Shown: positions 43,614-52,817, numbered from the stretch's first letter. The stretch: 53,462 bases of DNA from Mesonia profundi (GCF_031085155.1 NZ_JAVHUL010000021.1:1-53462); one strand, 5' to 3'. Numbers and translations: made by a program. Notes: generated from the letters alone by a model not told the origin.

Positions 43614-44537
43614 ATGAAAGCATATATAAACCTATTTATTTTATTACTTGGTGTAGGAGTTACTGCACAAACCACCAGTATCCCAGATCAAAACTTTGAG
43701 CAACATCTTATTAATCAAGGGATAGATAGCGATGGGGTAATTAATGGGCAAGTTTTAACAAGTGATATAGCTTCTGTACTTACACTTTCTTTAAATCAAG
43801 TTAGTGATTTGACAGGTTTAGAAGATTTTACTGCTTTAGAGACATTAGAAATAAGGGATGCAGCACAATTTCAAAATAACAATAATATTACATTAGATCT
43901 TACTGCTAATGTAAATTTAGAGAAAGTAGAAATTTGGACATACCAAGGCTTAACAAACCTAGATCTAACAGGGCTTGTCAATTTGGAGGAGTTATGGGTA
44001 ATGGAAGGGCAGGATGATGTTGAAACTATCTATGTTGAGGAGATAGATTTAAGTAATAATCCAAATATCAAAGTAGTGCGAACAGGATATTTGCAGTATC
44101 TAGAACAAATCAATTTGCAAAATGGTAATAACATTAATACGTTAGATATGGAGATCTATCTCGAGAATACTGCTGCTCGACCTATTTGTTTAAAGGTAGA
44201 TGATGCTACTGCGGCTACAAATAATAATGCTCCTTATAATAGTTGGGCAATGTCTGGAATTATTCCTAATTTTTATGATCAAGGAGTGTGCACATTAGCA
44301 GTAGAAACCAAAAATAAAACAGAGATTGCTTTATATCCCAACCCTGTGCAAAACACTTTTCAAATTCAATCTTCAGAAGAAATAAATGAAGTCAACATAT
44401 TTACAGTTGCGGGAAAAAAAGTAGCACGATTTGCTTCACAACAAAACTATGATATTTCTCAACTTCCTAGTGGAATATATTTTGTAAAGATAAAAAGTAA
44501 TGTAGGTGAGGATGTAAAGCGAGTGATAAAGAAATAA
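43614..44537 (+). CDS. Secreted LRR-like protein with T9SS sorting domain, paralogue 1
   Basis: A 307-residue exported protein: signal peptide (about 1-18, GVTAQ), then a mature start TTSIPDQNFEQHLINQGIDSDGVINGQVLTSD. The following repeats, of the form 'VSDLTGLEDFTALETLEI', look like leucine-rich repeats of the internalin-like kind, probably four or five in number. The last 75 residues are a type A T9SS sorting domain (IALYPNPVQNTFQIQS ... YFVKIKS ... RVIKK). No catalytic motif. It begins 11 bp after the protease stop, so it likely shares the transcript and may be affected by polarity when the protease frame is OFF. Confidence 0.85.
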   Translation: MKAYINLFILLLGVGVTAQTTSIPDQNFEQHLINQGIDSDGVINGQVLTSDIASVLTLSLNQVSDLTGLEDFTALETLEIRDAAQFQNNNNITLDLTANVNLEKVEIWTYQGLTNLDLTGLVNLEELWVMEGQDDVETIYVEEIDLSNNPNIKVVRTGYLQYLEQINLQNGNNINTLDMEIYLENTAARPICLKVDDATAATNNNAPYNSWAMSGIIPNFYDQGVCTLAVETKNKTEIALYPNPVQNTFQIQSSEEINEVNIFTVAGKKVARFASQQNYDISQLPSGIYFVKIKSNVGEDVKRVIKK

Positions 44538-44546
44538 CATTGAAAA

Positions 44547-45491
44547 GTGAAGAAAATACAAACCGTGAAAAACTATATAAGCATTTTAGGCATTTTTCTA
44601 TCTTTAGGAATTACTGCACAAACCACCAGTATCCCAGACACTAACTTTGAGCAATATCTTATTATTGAAGGTATAGATAGTGATGGTATTGTTAATGGAC
44701 AAGTGTTAACTAGTGATATAGCTCCCGTACTTACACTTTATTTATATGGTGTTAGTGATCTAACAGGTTTAGAAGATTTCACAGCTTTAAAAGAAGTTAC
44801 TATAAGAAATGGCGGGCAACCTAATGTTAATTTAGATATAGATTTAACAAATAATAGTAATTTAGAAAAAATTGATATTTGGGAGTTTGCGGGCTTCACA
44901 AACTTAGATGTAACAGGATTAATACACTTAGAAGAACTTAGTATCTCTGATGTGTCTGATGCGCCAGCTGTAATGATGATAGATGAGGTTGATTTAAGTA
45001 CAAATATTAATATTCAAAAATTTACCGCAGTTAATCTTTATTGGGTTAAAATTAATCTTAAAAATGGAAACAATCATAACATGACTAATTTTGATTTAAA
45101 AGTATTTACTGCTGGGCCAGAAGAATCTTATCCTAGTTCTTTTTGCGCCGAAGTAGATAATGCTTCTGCTGCAACGGCTGATGTAGCACCTTATAACACC
45201 TGGTTAATTTATGGAATTGCAACCTATTACGACCAAGGAGAATGTATGCTGGCAGCAGATACAGTAAATAAAATAGAGGTTGCTTTATACCCTAATCCTG
45301 TGCAAAACACTTTTCAAATAGAAACCTCAGAAGAAATTAAACGTGTGAACGTGTTTTCTATAGCAGGGAAAGAAGTTGCTAGCTTCACCTCACAACTAGA
45401 ATATGATATTTCTAATTTATCTTCAGGAGTGTATTTCTTGAAAGTCAGAAGTGCTACAGGAGAGAATGTTCAACAATTAATAAAACGATAA
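44547..45491 (+). CDS. Secreted LRR-like protein with T9SS sorting domain, paralogue 2
   Basis: A 314-residue paralogue of the preceding gene: signal peptide (ending GITAQ), then TTSIPDTNFEQYLIIEGIDSDG, the same LRR-like pattern and the same sorting domain (VALYPNPVQNTFQIET ... YFLKVRS ... QLIKR). It starts with GTG at 44547, 9 bp after paralogue 1; a second in-frame GTG at 44565 is also possible. Long stretches are identical to paralogue 1 at the protein level (NGQVLTSDIA, VSDLTGLEDFTAL, YPNPVQNTFQI), pointing to recent duplication. A terminator follows at 45567-45600. Confidence 0.85.
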   Translation: MKKIQTVKNYISILGIFLSLGITAQTTSIPDTNFEQYLIIEGIDSDGIVNGQVLTSDIAPVLTLYLYGVSDLTGLEDFTALKEVTIRNGGQPNVNLDIDLTNNSNLEKIDIWEFAGFTNLDVTGLIHLEELSISDVSDAPAVMMIDEVDLSTNINIQKFTAVNLYWVKINLKNGNNHNMTNFDLKVFTAGPEESYPSSFCAEVDNASAATADVAPYNTWLIYGIATYYDQGECMLAADTVNKIEVALYPNPVQNTFQIETSEEIKRVNVFSIAGKEVASFTSQLEYDISNLSSGVYFLKVRSATGENVQQLIKR

Positions 45492-45566
45492 AAGATGAGG
45501 TAAATCTATTTAATTCTATTTTCAGTCATTTAAACTATAAAAAAATCAACCACTATTGCTAAACCG

Positions 45567-45600
45567 CTCTAAACTTTTAAAGGTTAGAGTGTTTTTTTTA
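45567..45600 (+). terminator. Intrinsic terminator of the secreted-protein operon
   Basis: CTCTAA (45567-45572) pairs with TTAGAG (45584-45589); the stem can extend with one mismatch, and a run of T follows. It lies 76 bp after the last stop. Confidence 0.7.
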
Positions 45601-45614
45601 TGTTTTGTCCAAAA

Positions 45615-46355
45615 TTAGTTGGTTATAAAAGCATAGCCCACCCCAACTATAGTTAAAAATATCATTAAGAAGATTACGATGGTGATAAATAAAACAGTTG
45701 CCGTAAACAAATCGATCCAACTCAAGGGATAAAGTTTCTTATAGGCGTAACAAGTATATAAAAAGAAAAAGAGGTTGTAGTAATTACTGAGTTCATACAT
45801 ATTTCCCCCAAAATTCACGGCAATTAGCATGAAAATAGAGGAGAGAATTGTGTATTCAGCCGTGAGGTAAGTCATAATGACTAAATGCTCTGTATAGTTG
45901 AACTTCTTATACTTAAAAAAAGATAGTTTTGCGACAAAGGCATATAATGGTAAACTAATCAGTTGTATTAAGGAATAGTATTTGTACATCCAATCGAGGC
46001 TGGGCATTTCAGAGAAATCGGAGCCAAACATGTTTCTTACTTCCATGCTTTGGGGATAAAATTTTCTTTGGATAAAAAGCTGAAATCCTGCAAGAGTCAA
46101 AGCAATCACAAAAAAACTAACTACATTTAAGTATTTCTTACGCGTTCCCCCAATATAACTGCCAATCACTTTTTGAGGTTGTAGGAGTAAGCACCAAAAA
46201 GTATTTATAAGAGTATTGTCGAAATTTAAAAAGATGAGCTGAAATTCGCTCCATAGTTGTTTTAGACTCAGATGATAATTAATTACCTGAGCCCCACATT
46301 GCCGACAATATTTGTCTTCCGTTTTTAATTGATAAGTACAGTTTTTACATTCCAT
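45615..46355 (-). CDS. DUF3667 family membrane protein with zinc ribbon
   Basis: A 246-residue protein beginning MECKNCTYQLKTEDKYCRQCGAQV, a four-Cys zinc ribbon (C-x2-C ... C-x2-C), followed by the DUF3667 signature (LIFLNFDNTLINTFWCLLLQP, YIGGTRKKYLNVVSFFVIAL). About five membrane helices fill the rest. The family is mostly from Bacteroidota and uncharacterised. It is convergent with the secreted-protein operon and followed on the same strand by nothing within 70 bp of it. Confidence 0.85.
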   Translation of the reverse strand: MECKNCTYQLKTEDKYCRQCGAQVINYHLSLKQLWSEFQLIFLNFDNTLINTFWCLLLQPQKVIGSYIGGTRKKYLNVVSFFVIALTLAGFQLFIQRKFYPQSMEVRNMFGSDFSEMPSLDWMYKYYSLIQLISLPLYAFVAKLSFFKYKKFNYTEHLVIMTYLTAEYTILSSIFMLIAVNFGGNMYELSNYYNLFFFLYTCYAYKKLYPLSWIDLFTATVLFITIVIFLMIFLTIVGVGYAFITN

Positions 46356-46518
46356 TATACTTTTTTACAGTGGTGATTTGGTAAAACCTATCTGCATTAT
46401 AATCCTTGCAATAGAGAAGTAATAAGTTTTAGTGTAAGCTATAAATTTCCAGAATTATACCCAATTAAAATTTTAAAACTTGCTTCTTTTATGTCTAGTT
46501 TCTAAAATCTATTTGTTT

Positions 46519-47304
46519 TTATCCTAAATCTTCTTTTAATTTATTTCCTAATTCCTCGTAGGAATCATACATCTCAAAAGAACCATTTTTAATGTAGGAG
46601 GTTTGTCCCGTTTCTTCACTCACCACCAAGGCAAGGGCATCGGTTTTTTCGGTAATTCCAACCGCAGCACGATGTCTTAAACCAAACCGCAGCGGAATAG
46701 TGCGGTCGTTGCTTACGGGTAAAATCACTCGGGTAGCGGTAATCCGGTTTTCTTCAATCACCAAAGCACCATCATGTAAGGTAGAGTTTTTATAGAAAAT
46801 AGACTCTAAAATAGGCTGGTTCAATTCAATATCCATTGTATCTCCAGAGTTCTTTATAAAATCTAATTTGGTACTTCTTCCAATCACAATCAAGGCTCCG
46901 GTATTGGTTTTTCCCATGCTTTCGCAAGCACGAATAATTGCAGAAATATCTGTAGTGACTTCTTTGTCATCATCTCGTAAAAAGCGCAAATGTTTGATGA
47001 GTCTTCGTTTGCTTCCAAAATTGGTGGAGCCTACCATCAATAAGAATTTTCTTATTTCTTGCTGAAAAACCACAATCAAGGCAAACATTCCTGCACCAAT
47101 AAACTGACCTAAAATGCTGCTTAGCATTTCCATTTGTAATACCTGTGTGAATTTCCACGCCAAGTAAACAATGACAATCCCAATAAAAATATTGATGGCA
47201 GCACTGCCTTTTACTAACTTATAGATGTAATAAAGAAGAATAGCCACCAATAAAATATCGATGAAGTCAAGAATACGTAAGTCTAGAAAATTAAAGGTTT
47301 CCAA
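46519..47304 (-). CDS. cdaA: Diadenylate cyclase (c-di-AMP synthase), CdaA type
   Basis: Makes the second messenger c-di-AMP from two ATP at the inner membrane. The 261-residue protein has three N-terminal membrane helices (about 13-30, 35-53, 65-82) and a DAC domain with the two hallmark motifs: D178-G-A in TLHDGALVI and R210-H-R-A-A in FGLRHRAAVG. It thus retains the catalytic residues. The folP gene lies upstream on the same strand, a neighbour relation I recall as common in Bacteroidota. No effector of c-di-AMP is encoded in this window. Confidence 0.95.
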   Translation of the reverse strand: METFNFLDLRILDFIDILLVAILLYYIYKLVKGSAAINIFIGIVIVYLAWKFTQVLQMEMLSSILGQFIGAGMFALIVVFQQEIRKFLLMVGSTNFGSKRRLIKHLRFLRDDDKEVTTDISAIIRACESMGKTNTGALIVIGRSTKLDFIKNSGDTMDIELNQPILESIFYKNSTLHDGALVIEENRITATRVILPVSNDRTIPLRFGLRHRAAVGITEKTDALALVVSEETGQTSYIKNGSFEMYDSYEELGNKLKEDLG

Positions 47305-47571
47305 ATATTGCTTTTTTGTAAATTTATAAATTAAATCACTAGTGTCCGATAAAAATATTACAGATTTCTGTTATTACAAGTATAATAAGGTTTTTAAACT
47401 TTTTAAGGATGTTACAGCTTGCTATGATGTTGCGAATTGAAATTTAAAAAATAAATACCTATTCTTAATTTAATTAACTTGGTTATTAAGCTATTATGAA
47501 TCAAGTCTTTTATCTTACGTCTTTCAGCGAAGCGGTCTTGTATCTTAGTCGGACACGACTAAACTTAAATC

Positions 47572-48390
47572 CTAAAGTTGGGCAACAAGCTGTATACATT
47601 CTCGCGCTTCTTTTACCTCGTGCACCCTTAAAATTTTTGCACCTTGTTGTAAAGCTAAGACATTTAAAACACTGGTTCCGTTAAGGGCTTCTTTTGCTGA
47701 AATATCTAAGGTTTTATAAATCATAGATTTTCTAGAAAGTCCTGCCAGCAAAGGAAGTTCTAATACTTCTAAGATTTTCATGTTTTTAAGCAACTCAAAG
47801 TTTTGATGAGTAGTTTTTGCAAATCCAAAGCCGGGATCGAGAATGATATCGTTAATTCCGAAGCTTCTTGCCTGAGCTACTTTTTCAGAAAAATAATACA
47901 CAAGATCCTGTAAAAGGTCATCGTATTGCGTTAGTGATTGCATCGTTTGAGGATTGCCCCGCATATGCATTAAAATATAAGGAACTTTTAATTCGCCTAC
48001 GGTTTTCATCATCTGCTCATCAAGATTTCCGCCAGAAATATCATTAATCATCGCCGCTCCATTATCTATCGCACTTTTAGCAACTTCACTTCTAAAGGTA
48101 TCGATAGACAAAATAATATCTGGAAACTCCTGTGTTAAAAGTTGAACTATGGGAAGCAAGCGTTGCAGTTCTTCTTCCGTAGAAACGTTTTTAGCATTTG
48201 GTTTAGAACTATAGGCACCCACATCAATACAAAAAGCACCCTCCTGAAGCATTTTTTCCGTCTGCTGAAGAATTTCTTTTTCCTTTTTATACTTCCCGCC
48301 ATCAAAAAATGAATCGGGGGTAAGGTTAAGAATCCCCATAATTTTAGGGCTTTCTAGCGAAATAAGCTTTCCGTTGCAATTAATTGTCAT
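47572..48390 (-). CDS. folP: Dihydropteroate synthase
   Basis: Joins p-aminobenzoate to a pterin diphosphate to make dihydropteroate, a folate precursor and the sulfonamide target. The 272-residue protein has the TIM-barrel signatures IMGILNLTPDSFFDGGKY (pterin/loop 1 region), IDVGAYSSKPNA (where many enzymes have GxSTRPG), MINDISGG, ILMHMRG, IILDPGFGFAKT and LLAGLSRKSMI. The replacement of the usual STRPG by YSSKPNA is a lineage-type change. It is divergent from the DUF1599 gene. Confidence 0.93.
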   Translation of the reverse strand: MTINCNGKLISLESPKIMGILNLTPDSFFDGGKYKKEKEILQQTEKMLQEGAFCIDVGAYSSKPNAKNVSTEEELQRLLPIVQLLTQEFPDIILSIDTFRSEVAKSAIDNGAAMINDISGGNLDEQMMKTVGELKVPYILMHMRGNPQTMQSLTQYDDLLQDLVYYFSEKVAQARSFGINDIILDPGFGFAKTTHQNFELLKNMKILEVLELPLLAGLSRKSMIYKTLDISAKEALNGTSVLNVLALQQGAKILRVHEVKEARECIQLVAQL

Positions 48391-48402
48391 ATAAAGATTG
48401 AA

Positions 48403-48410
48403 TAACTTTG
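48403..48410 (+). promoter_or_regulatory. Candidate -7 element for the DUF1599 gene
   Basis: TAACTTTG, an exact match to TAnnTTTG. It would place the transcription start near 48417, on top of the in-frame TTG at 48416, so the ATG at 48458 is the better start. A TTG at 48384-48386 gives a 16-nt spacer. Confidence 0.45.
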
Positions 48411-48457
48411 AATAGTTGAAATATTTCTCCGAAATTTACGCAAAATACGGCGTTTTC

Positions 48458-49003
48458 ATGCAAAATACTTCTTTACAATATGATTCGGTGGTTTCTAAGT
48501 GCCGAGAATTATTTCAACATAAAATGAATGATTATGGTAGCGCATGGCGAATATTGCGTTTGCCTTCTTTAACCGATCAAATTTTTATCAAAGCCCAACG
48601 CATAAGAGGGCTGCAGCAAAATGCCGAACAGAAAGTAGAGGAGGGCGAAATTCCTGAATTTATAGGCATCATCAATTATTGCATTATGGCCTTGATTCAG
48701 CAAGAAAATGGCGTGGCAGAGCAACCCGATTTTTCTGCAGAGAAAGCTTTGAAGCATTATGATAAGCATGTGAAAATCACCAAGGAGTTGATGGAAAATA
48801 AAAATCATGACTACGGGGAAGCTTGGCGTGAAATGCGTGTAAGTTCCCTAACCGATTTGATTTTGCAAAAACTTTTACGCGTTAAACAAATAGAAAATAA
48901 CCAAGGAAAAACGAAGGTAAGCGAAGGCATTGATGCCAACTATCAAGACATGGTGAATTATGCCATTTTCGCGCTTATTCTTCTTAACTTCCACGAATCT
49001 TAA
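48458..49003 (+). CDS. DUF1599 family protein with internal duplication
   Basis: A 181-residue soluble protein from the ATG at 48458. It contains the same motif twice: HKMNDYGSAWRILRLPSLTDQI near residues 20-41 and NKNHDYGEAWREMRVSSLTDLI near 112-133, each followed by a helix with Arg/Lys (IKAQRIRG, QKLLRVKQI). This tandem repeat is typical of DUF1599. The family has been linked in the literature to nucleotide-modification contexts, but no such genes are near here. It lies 11 bp before the DoxX-like gene. Confidence 0.82.
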   Translation: MQNTSLQYDSVVSKCRELFQHKMNDYGSAWRILRLPSLTDQIFIKAQRIRGLQQNAEQKVEEGEIPEFIGIINYCIMALIQQENGVAEQPDFSAEKALKHYDKHVKITKELMENKNHDYGEAWREMRVSSLTDLILQKLLRVKQIENNQGKTKVSEGIDANYQDMVNYAIFALILLNFHES

Positions 49004-49014
49004 ATTATAGTACT

Positions 49015-50112
49015 ATGAAAGTAATTGTAGGCTTTGCCAGAATTTTTGTCGGCATCTTATTTATCATTAGCGGCTTTGTAAAACTCAACGATCCTGTTGG
49101 TTTCTCTTATAAATTACAAGAATATTTTAGTCCGGGAGTGTTAGATATTCCATTTTTGGTTCCTTTCGCTTTGGCCTTGGCCGTATTTTTAGTTATTGTA
49201 GAATTACTGCTGGGACTTACCCTTATTTTAGGCTATTTAAAAAACCTAACGCGATGGAGTTTACTCTTAATGATTCTATTTTTTACGTTCCTAACTTTTT
49301 ACTCGGCGTATTTTAATAAAGTAACAGATTGTGGATGCTTCGGAGATGCGTTGCCGTTAACACCTTGGGAATCTTTTTCTAAAGATGTGGTTTTAACCAT
49401 CTTGATTTTAATCATTTTCTTTAATCAAAAATACATTACGCCGCTATTTAACCCTAGCTCCCATAAATGGATCTTCTTTTTGGCGTTTATTGGTTGTTTA
49501 GGTTTTGGATACTACGTATTAATGCATTTACCAGCCATAGACTTTAGAGCCTATAAAGTAGGTGTAAATATTTCTGAAGGAATGAAAATGCCAGACGATG
49601 CAAAACAAGCGGTTTATGATTATAACTGGAAATTTATGGTAGATGGAGAAGAAAAAATAATTACGACACAAGGGAGTTATCCATCGGTTGACGGAGAATT
49701 TATTGAAGTGAATACAGAAGTAGTAGAGGAAGGTTATGTGCCGCCAATTCATGATTTCTCCTTGCAGCAAGATGGGGAAGACTTTACGGAAGAAATTCTA
49801 AACGAACCAAAAGTCTTGATGGTTTCTGCCTATAATTTATCTAAAAGTGAAAAAGCAGGTTGGAGCGCTATTAAAGACCAAGTAGATGCGGCTCATAAAA
49901 AAGGCTATCACGTGATTGGTTTATCGGCTTCTGGACCTAATGAAATTGCAGAGATTAAAGATATTTACGGAATAGAAATCGACTTCTATTTCGCTGATGA
50001 AACTGCGATTAAGACTATTGTACGTTCCAATCCTGGTTTGGTAACCTTAGAGAAAGGAACGATTATGCAAAAATTACATTGGAACGATGCCGAAGATTTA
50101 ATTTTAAACTAG
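49015..50112 (+). CDS. BT_3928-family protein: DoxX/MauE-like membrane domain plus soluble domain
   Basis: A 365-residue protein with four membrane helices of the DoxX/MauE type in its first 155 residues (RIFVGILFIISGFVKLNDP..., LLMILFFTFLTFYSAYFNKVTDCGCFGD). The conserved DCGCFGD motif is the mark of MauE-like redox-associated proteins. A soluble C-terminal domain has a thioredoxin-like pattern (EPKVLMVSAYNLSKSEKAGW ... GYHVIGLSASG) but no CxxC, so it is not an active oxidoreductase by that measure. It is followed 1 bp later by the ABC permease gene. Confidence 0.82.
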   Translation: MKVIVGFARIFVGILFIISGFVKLNDPVGFSYKLQEYFSPGVLDIPFLVPFALALAVFLVIVELLLGLTLILGYLKNLTRWSLLLMILFFTFLTFYSAYFNKVTDCGCFGDALPLTPWESFSKDVVLTILILIIFFNQKYITPLFNPSSHKWIFFLAFIGCLGFGYYVLMHLPAIDFRAYKVGVNISEGMKMPDDAKQAVYDYNWKFMVDGEEKIITTQGSYPSVDGEFIEVNTEVVEEGYVPPIHDFSLQQDGEDFTEEILNEPKVLMVSAYNLSKSEKAGWSAIKDQVDAAHKKGYHVIGLSASGPNEIAEIKDIYGIEIDFYFADETAIKTIVRSNPGLVTLEKGTIMQKLHWNDAEDLILN

Positions 50113-50113
50113 A

Positions 50114-51190
50114 TTGTTAAAATATATTGTTTATAAAATAGGCTATGCTTTACTCACGCTGTTTGGCGTGGTGAGCATCATCTTTTTTCTTTTTACCGTA
50201 TTACCGGGTGATCCTGCGCAAATGATGTTGGGGCAAAACGAGAGTGAAGAACAATTGCAAGCAGTACGCGCCAAGTATGGATTTGATCAGCCTATTCACA
50301 TTCAGTACGTGTATTACTTAAATGATTTATCTCCGCTTTCTTTTCATTCCGTAAAGCAAGAAGATTATACCTATTTGGACGAAAATAAATATAATGCGGC
50401 CACTTTATTTACACTTGGGGAAACCTCGGTAGCTTTAAAAACGCCTTATTTAAGAGAATCATTTCAGAAAAACGGAAAGAAAGTATCTTCGGTAATTGCC
50501 GAAACTTTGCCCAATACCTTTGTGTTGGCATTTTCTGCGATTACGATTGCTTTACTTATCGGAATTTTCTTCGGAATTATTTCAGCCCTTCAAAAAGATA
50601 CATGGCTCGATAAAGGCATTCAGATTCTAAGTACCGTTGGGATGAGTGTACCTTCCTTTTTTAGCGCGATACTTTTCGCTTGGTTTTTTGCTTACGTATT
50701 GGGAGAATATACCCATTTAAACACCACCGGAAGCTTATATGAGTTAGACGATTTTGGAGAAAAAAATCATCTCGTGCTTAAAAATTTAATTCTCCCAGCC
50801 ATTGTTTTGGGGATTCGTCCGTTGGCAGTCATGATTCAGCTGATGAGAAATTCGCTCTTAGAAGTTTTACAACAAGACTACATAAGAACGGCGAAGGCCA
50901 AAGGATTGTCTATGCCTAATATCATTAGAAGACACGCTTTAAAGAATGCATTAAATCCTGTGATTACCGCTATTTCGGGCTGGTTTGCTTCCATGTTGGC
51001 AGGGGCTGTTTTTGTAGAATATATTTTTGGCTGGAATGGCCTAGGAAAAGAAATTGTAAATGCGCTTAATACTTTAGACTTGCCTGTAATTATGGGAGCG
51101 GTATTAATTATTGCGCTTATGTTTATACTTATTAATATTTTTGTAGATATTATTTATGGTTGGTTAGATCCAAAAATCGCCAACACTTAA
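50114..51190 (+). CDS. ABC transporter permease, oligopeptide/nickel (DppB/OppB) type
   Basis: A 358-residue inner-membrane permease starting with TTG at 50114 (MLKYIVYKIGYALLTLFGVV). The family signatures are FFLFTVLPGDPAQMMLGQNES at the N-terminus and the EAA loop YIRTAKAKGLSMPNIIRRHALKNALNPVIT near residue 270. An extended periplasmic loop (about 75-135) makes it longer than typical DppB (about 306-340). No substrate-binding protein, second permease or ATPase of this system is in the window, so its partners must be elsewhere. It begins 1 bp after the BT_3928-like gene. Confidence 0.9.
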   Translation: MLKYIVYKIGYALLTLFGVVSIIFFLFTVLPGDPAQMMLGQNESEEQLQAVRAKYGFDQPIHIQYVYYLNDLSPLSFHSVKQEDYTYLDENKYNAATLFTLGETSVALKTPYLRESFQKNGKKVSSVIAETLPNTFVLAFSAITIALLIGIFFGIISALQKDTWLDKGIQILSTVGMSVPSFFSAILFAWFFAYVLGEYTHLNTTGSLYELDDFGEKNHLVLKNLILPAIVLGIRPLAVMIQLMRNSLLEVLQQDYIRTAKAKGLSMPNIIRRHALKNALNPVITAISGWFASMLAGAVFVEYIFGWNGLGKEIVNALNTLDLPVIMGAVLIIALMFILINIFVDIIYGWLDPKIANT

Positions 51191-51200
51191 AATAAAAATT

Positions 51201-51950
51201 ATGAGAGATCAAATTGTTGCAGGAAACTGGAAAATGAATTGTGATGTGCAAGAGATGAAAACCTTGTTAAGCGATTTAAAAAAGCAAGACTTTAAAGAAG
51301 AGGTGAAAGTTATGGTAGCGCCATCGTATACCAATCTTTATCCTGCGAAAGAACTATTAGAAGACAGCCGCATTGAAGTGGCAGCTCAAAATATGCACGA
51401 AGCAGAAAGCGGTGCTTTTACCGGAGAAGTTTCAGCAAAAATGTTGACGAGCTTAGGTTTAAAAACCGTAATTCTAGGACATAGTGAACGTAGAAGTATT
51501 TATAAAGAAAGCCATGAGTTGTTGGCAGCGAAAGTAAAATCTGCTTTAGCGAACGGACTCCATATCATTTTTTGCATAGGGGAGGAGTTGGAAGCTAGAA
51601 AGAGTGAGAAGCAGGTAGAAGTGGTTAAAAAACAATTAACCGATAGCGTTTTTGGATTGTCTGCCAGCGAATGGGAAAATATTATCCTTGCCTACGAACC
51701 GGTTTGGGCGATAGGAACGGGAGAAACTGCTAGTCCGCAGCAAGCGCAAGATATGCACGCCGAGATTAGAAAAATGATTGCAGATACGTATTCTTCCGCT
51801 GTAGCGGAAAAGATCTCCATCTTATATGGTGGAAGCGTAAAACCCAATAATGCACAAGAAATTTTCGCTATGAAAGATGTGGACGGCGGACTTATTGGCG
51901 GAGCAGCATTAAAAGCGAAAGATTTTACACAAATCATTAATTCATTCTAA
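51201..51950 (+). CDS. tpiA: Triose-phosphate isomerase
   Basis: Interconverts dihydroxyacetone phosphate and glyceraldehyde-3-phosphate in glycolysis and gluconeogenesis. The 249-residue protein has all signatures: VAGNWKMN at the start (active-site Asn/Lys), ILGHSERRS (His base), AYEPVWAIGTGETAS (catalytic Glu and flexible loop 6) and LYGGSVKPNN (phosphate binding). It follows the permease gene by 10 bp and precedes prmA by 2 bp. Confidence 0.97.
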   Translation: MRDQIVAGNWKMNCDVQEMKTLLSDLKKQDFKEEVKVMVAPSYTNLYPAKELLEDSRIEVAAQNMHEAESGAFTGEVSAKMLTSLGLKTVILGHSERRSIYKESHELLAAKVKSALANGLHIIFCIGEELEARKSEKQVEVVKKQLTDSVFGLSASEWENIILAYEPVWAIGTGETASPQQAQDMHAEIRKMIADTYSSAVAEKISILYGGSVKPNNAQEIFAMKDVDGGLIGGAALKAKDFTQIINSF

Positions 51951-51952
51951 GT

Positions 51953-52786
51953 ATGACACCTGTATATATTGGTTATTTTTTTAAGGTAGAGCCGCTTCAA
52001 CCGGCTTCAGATATATTGATCGCAGAGTTGGGGGAAATCGGTTTTGATAGTTTTCTAGAGACCGAAGAAGGCTTTGAAGCCTACATCATTAAAGATAAGC
52101 ATCAAGAAGCTTTGGTAAAAGAGATTGATTTTTTAAAAAATGAGAACTTTAAGATTAGCTATACCATAAAAGAATTTGACCAAGTGAACTGGAATGAAGA
52201 GTGGGAAAAGAATTTCTCTCCCATTATAGTGGATGACATTTGCCAAGTTCGGGCGCCTTTTCACCCTAAGAAAGAAACCGAATATGATATTGTAATTGAA
52301 CCTAAAATGTCTTTTGGAACAGGACATCATGCCACGACGCATATGATGATTCAGCATATTTTAAAAGATGATATGCGTCAAAAAAGCGTATTGGATATGG
52401 GCTGCGGAACTGGAGTTCTAGCGATTCTCGCTGCGATGAAAGGCGCGAAGCCCGTAGAAGCGATTGATATCGATAATTGGTGTTACCTAAATACTTTGGA
52501 GAATATTGAGCGTAACAATTGTGCAGACATTAAAGTAGAAGAAGGAGATGCAGCATTACTTGCTGGGAGAAGTTACGACATTATTATCGCTAACATTAAC
52601 CGCAATATCTTACTGAATGACCTTCCCATTTACGCCGATTGCTTAACGGAAAATGGCGAAATTTATCTAAGCGGATTTTACGAAGAAGATTTAGAAATTA
52701 TCACGAAAAAATGTAAAAACCTAGGTTTAAATTTTGATAATCATTTTGTGCGTGACAATTGGACCGCAGCAAAATTTGTTAAATAA
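51953..52786 (+). CDS. prmA: Ribosomal protein L11 methyltransferase
   Basis: Trimethylates ribosomal protein L11 using S-adenosylmethionine. The 277-residue protein has an N-terminal substrate-recognition domain (about 1-60), a linker and the class I methyltransferase fold with motif I VLDMGCGTGVLAILAAMKGA (about 144-163), SFGTGHHATT just before it and IIIANINRNIL (the NPP/Y-like position). It is translated 2 bp after tpiA and is likely co-transcribed with it. Confidence 0.95.
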   Translation: MTPVYIGYFFKVEPLQPASDILIAELGEIGFDSFLETEEGFEAYIIKDKHQEALVKEIDFLKNENFKISYTIKEFDQVNWNEEWEKNFSPIIVDDICQVRAPFHPKKETEYDIVIEPKMSFGTGHHATTHMMIQHILKDDMRQKSVLDMGCGTGVLAILAAMKGAKPVEAIDIDNWCYLNTLENIERNNCADIKVEEGDAALLAGRSYDIIIANINRNILLNDLPIYADCLTENGEIYLSGFYEEDLEIITKKCKNLGLNFDNHFVRDNWTAAKFVK

Positions 52787-52817
52787 TTGATGAAGTAGCC
52801 AAATAGCTTTATTTTTG
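52787..52817 (+). promoter_or_regulatory. Candidate clpS promoter
   Basis: TTG at 52787-52789, a 20-nt spacer and TATTTTTG at 52810-52817 fit the Bacteroidota consensus. Transcription would start near 52824. Confidence 0.55.
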
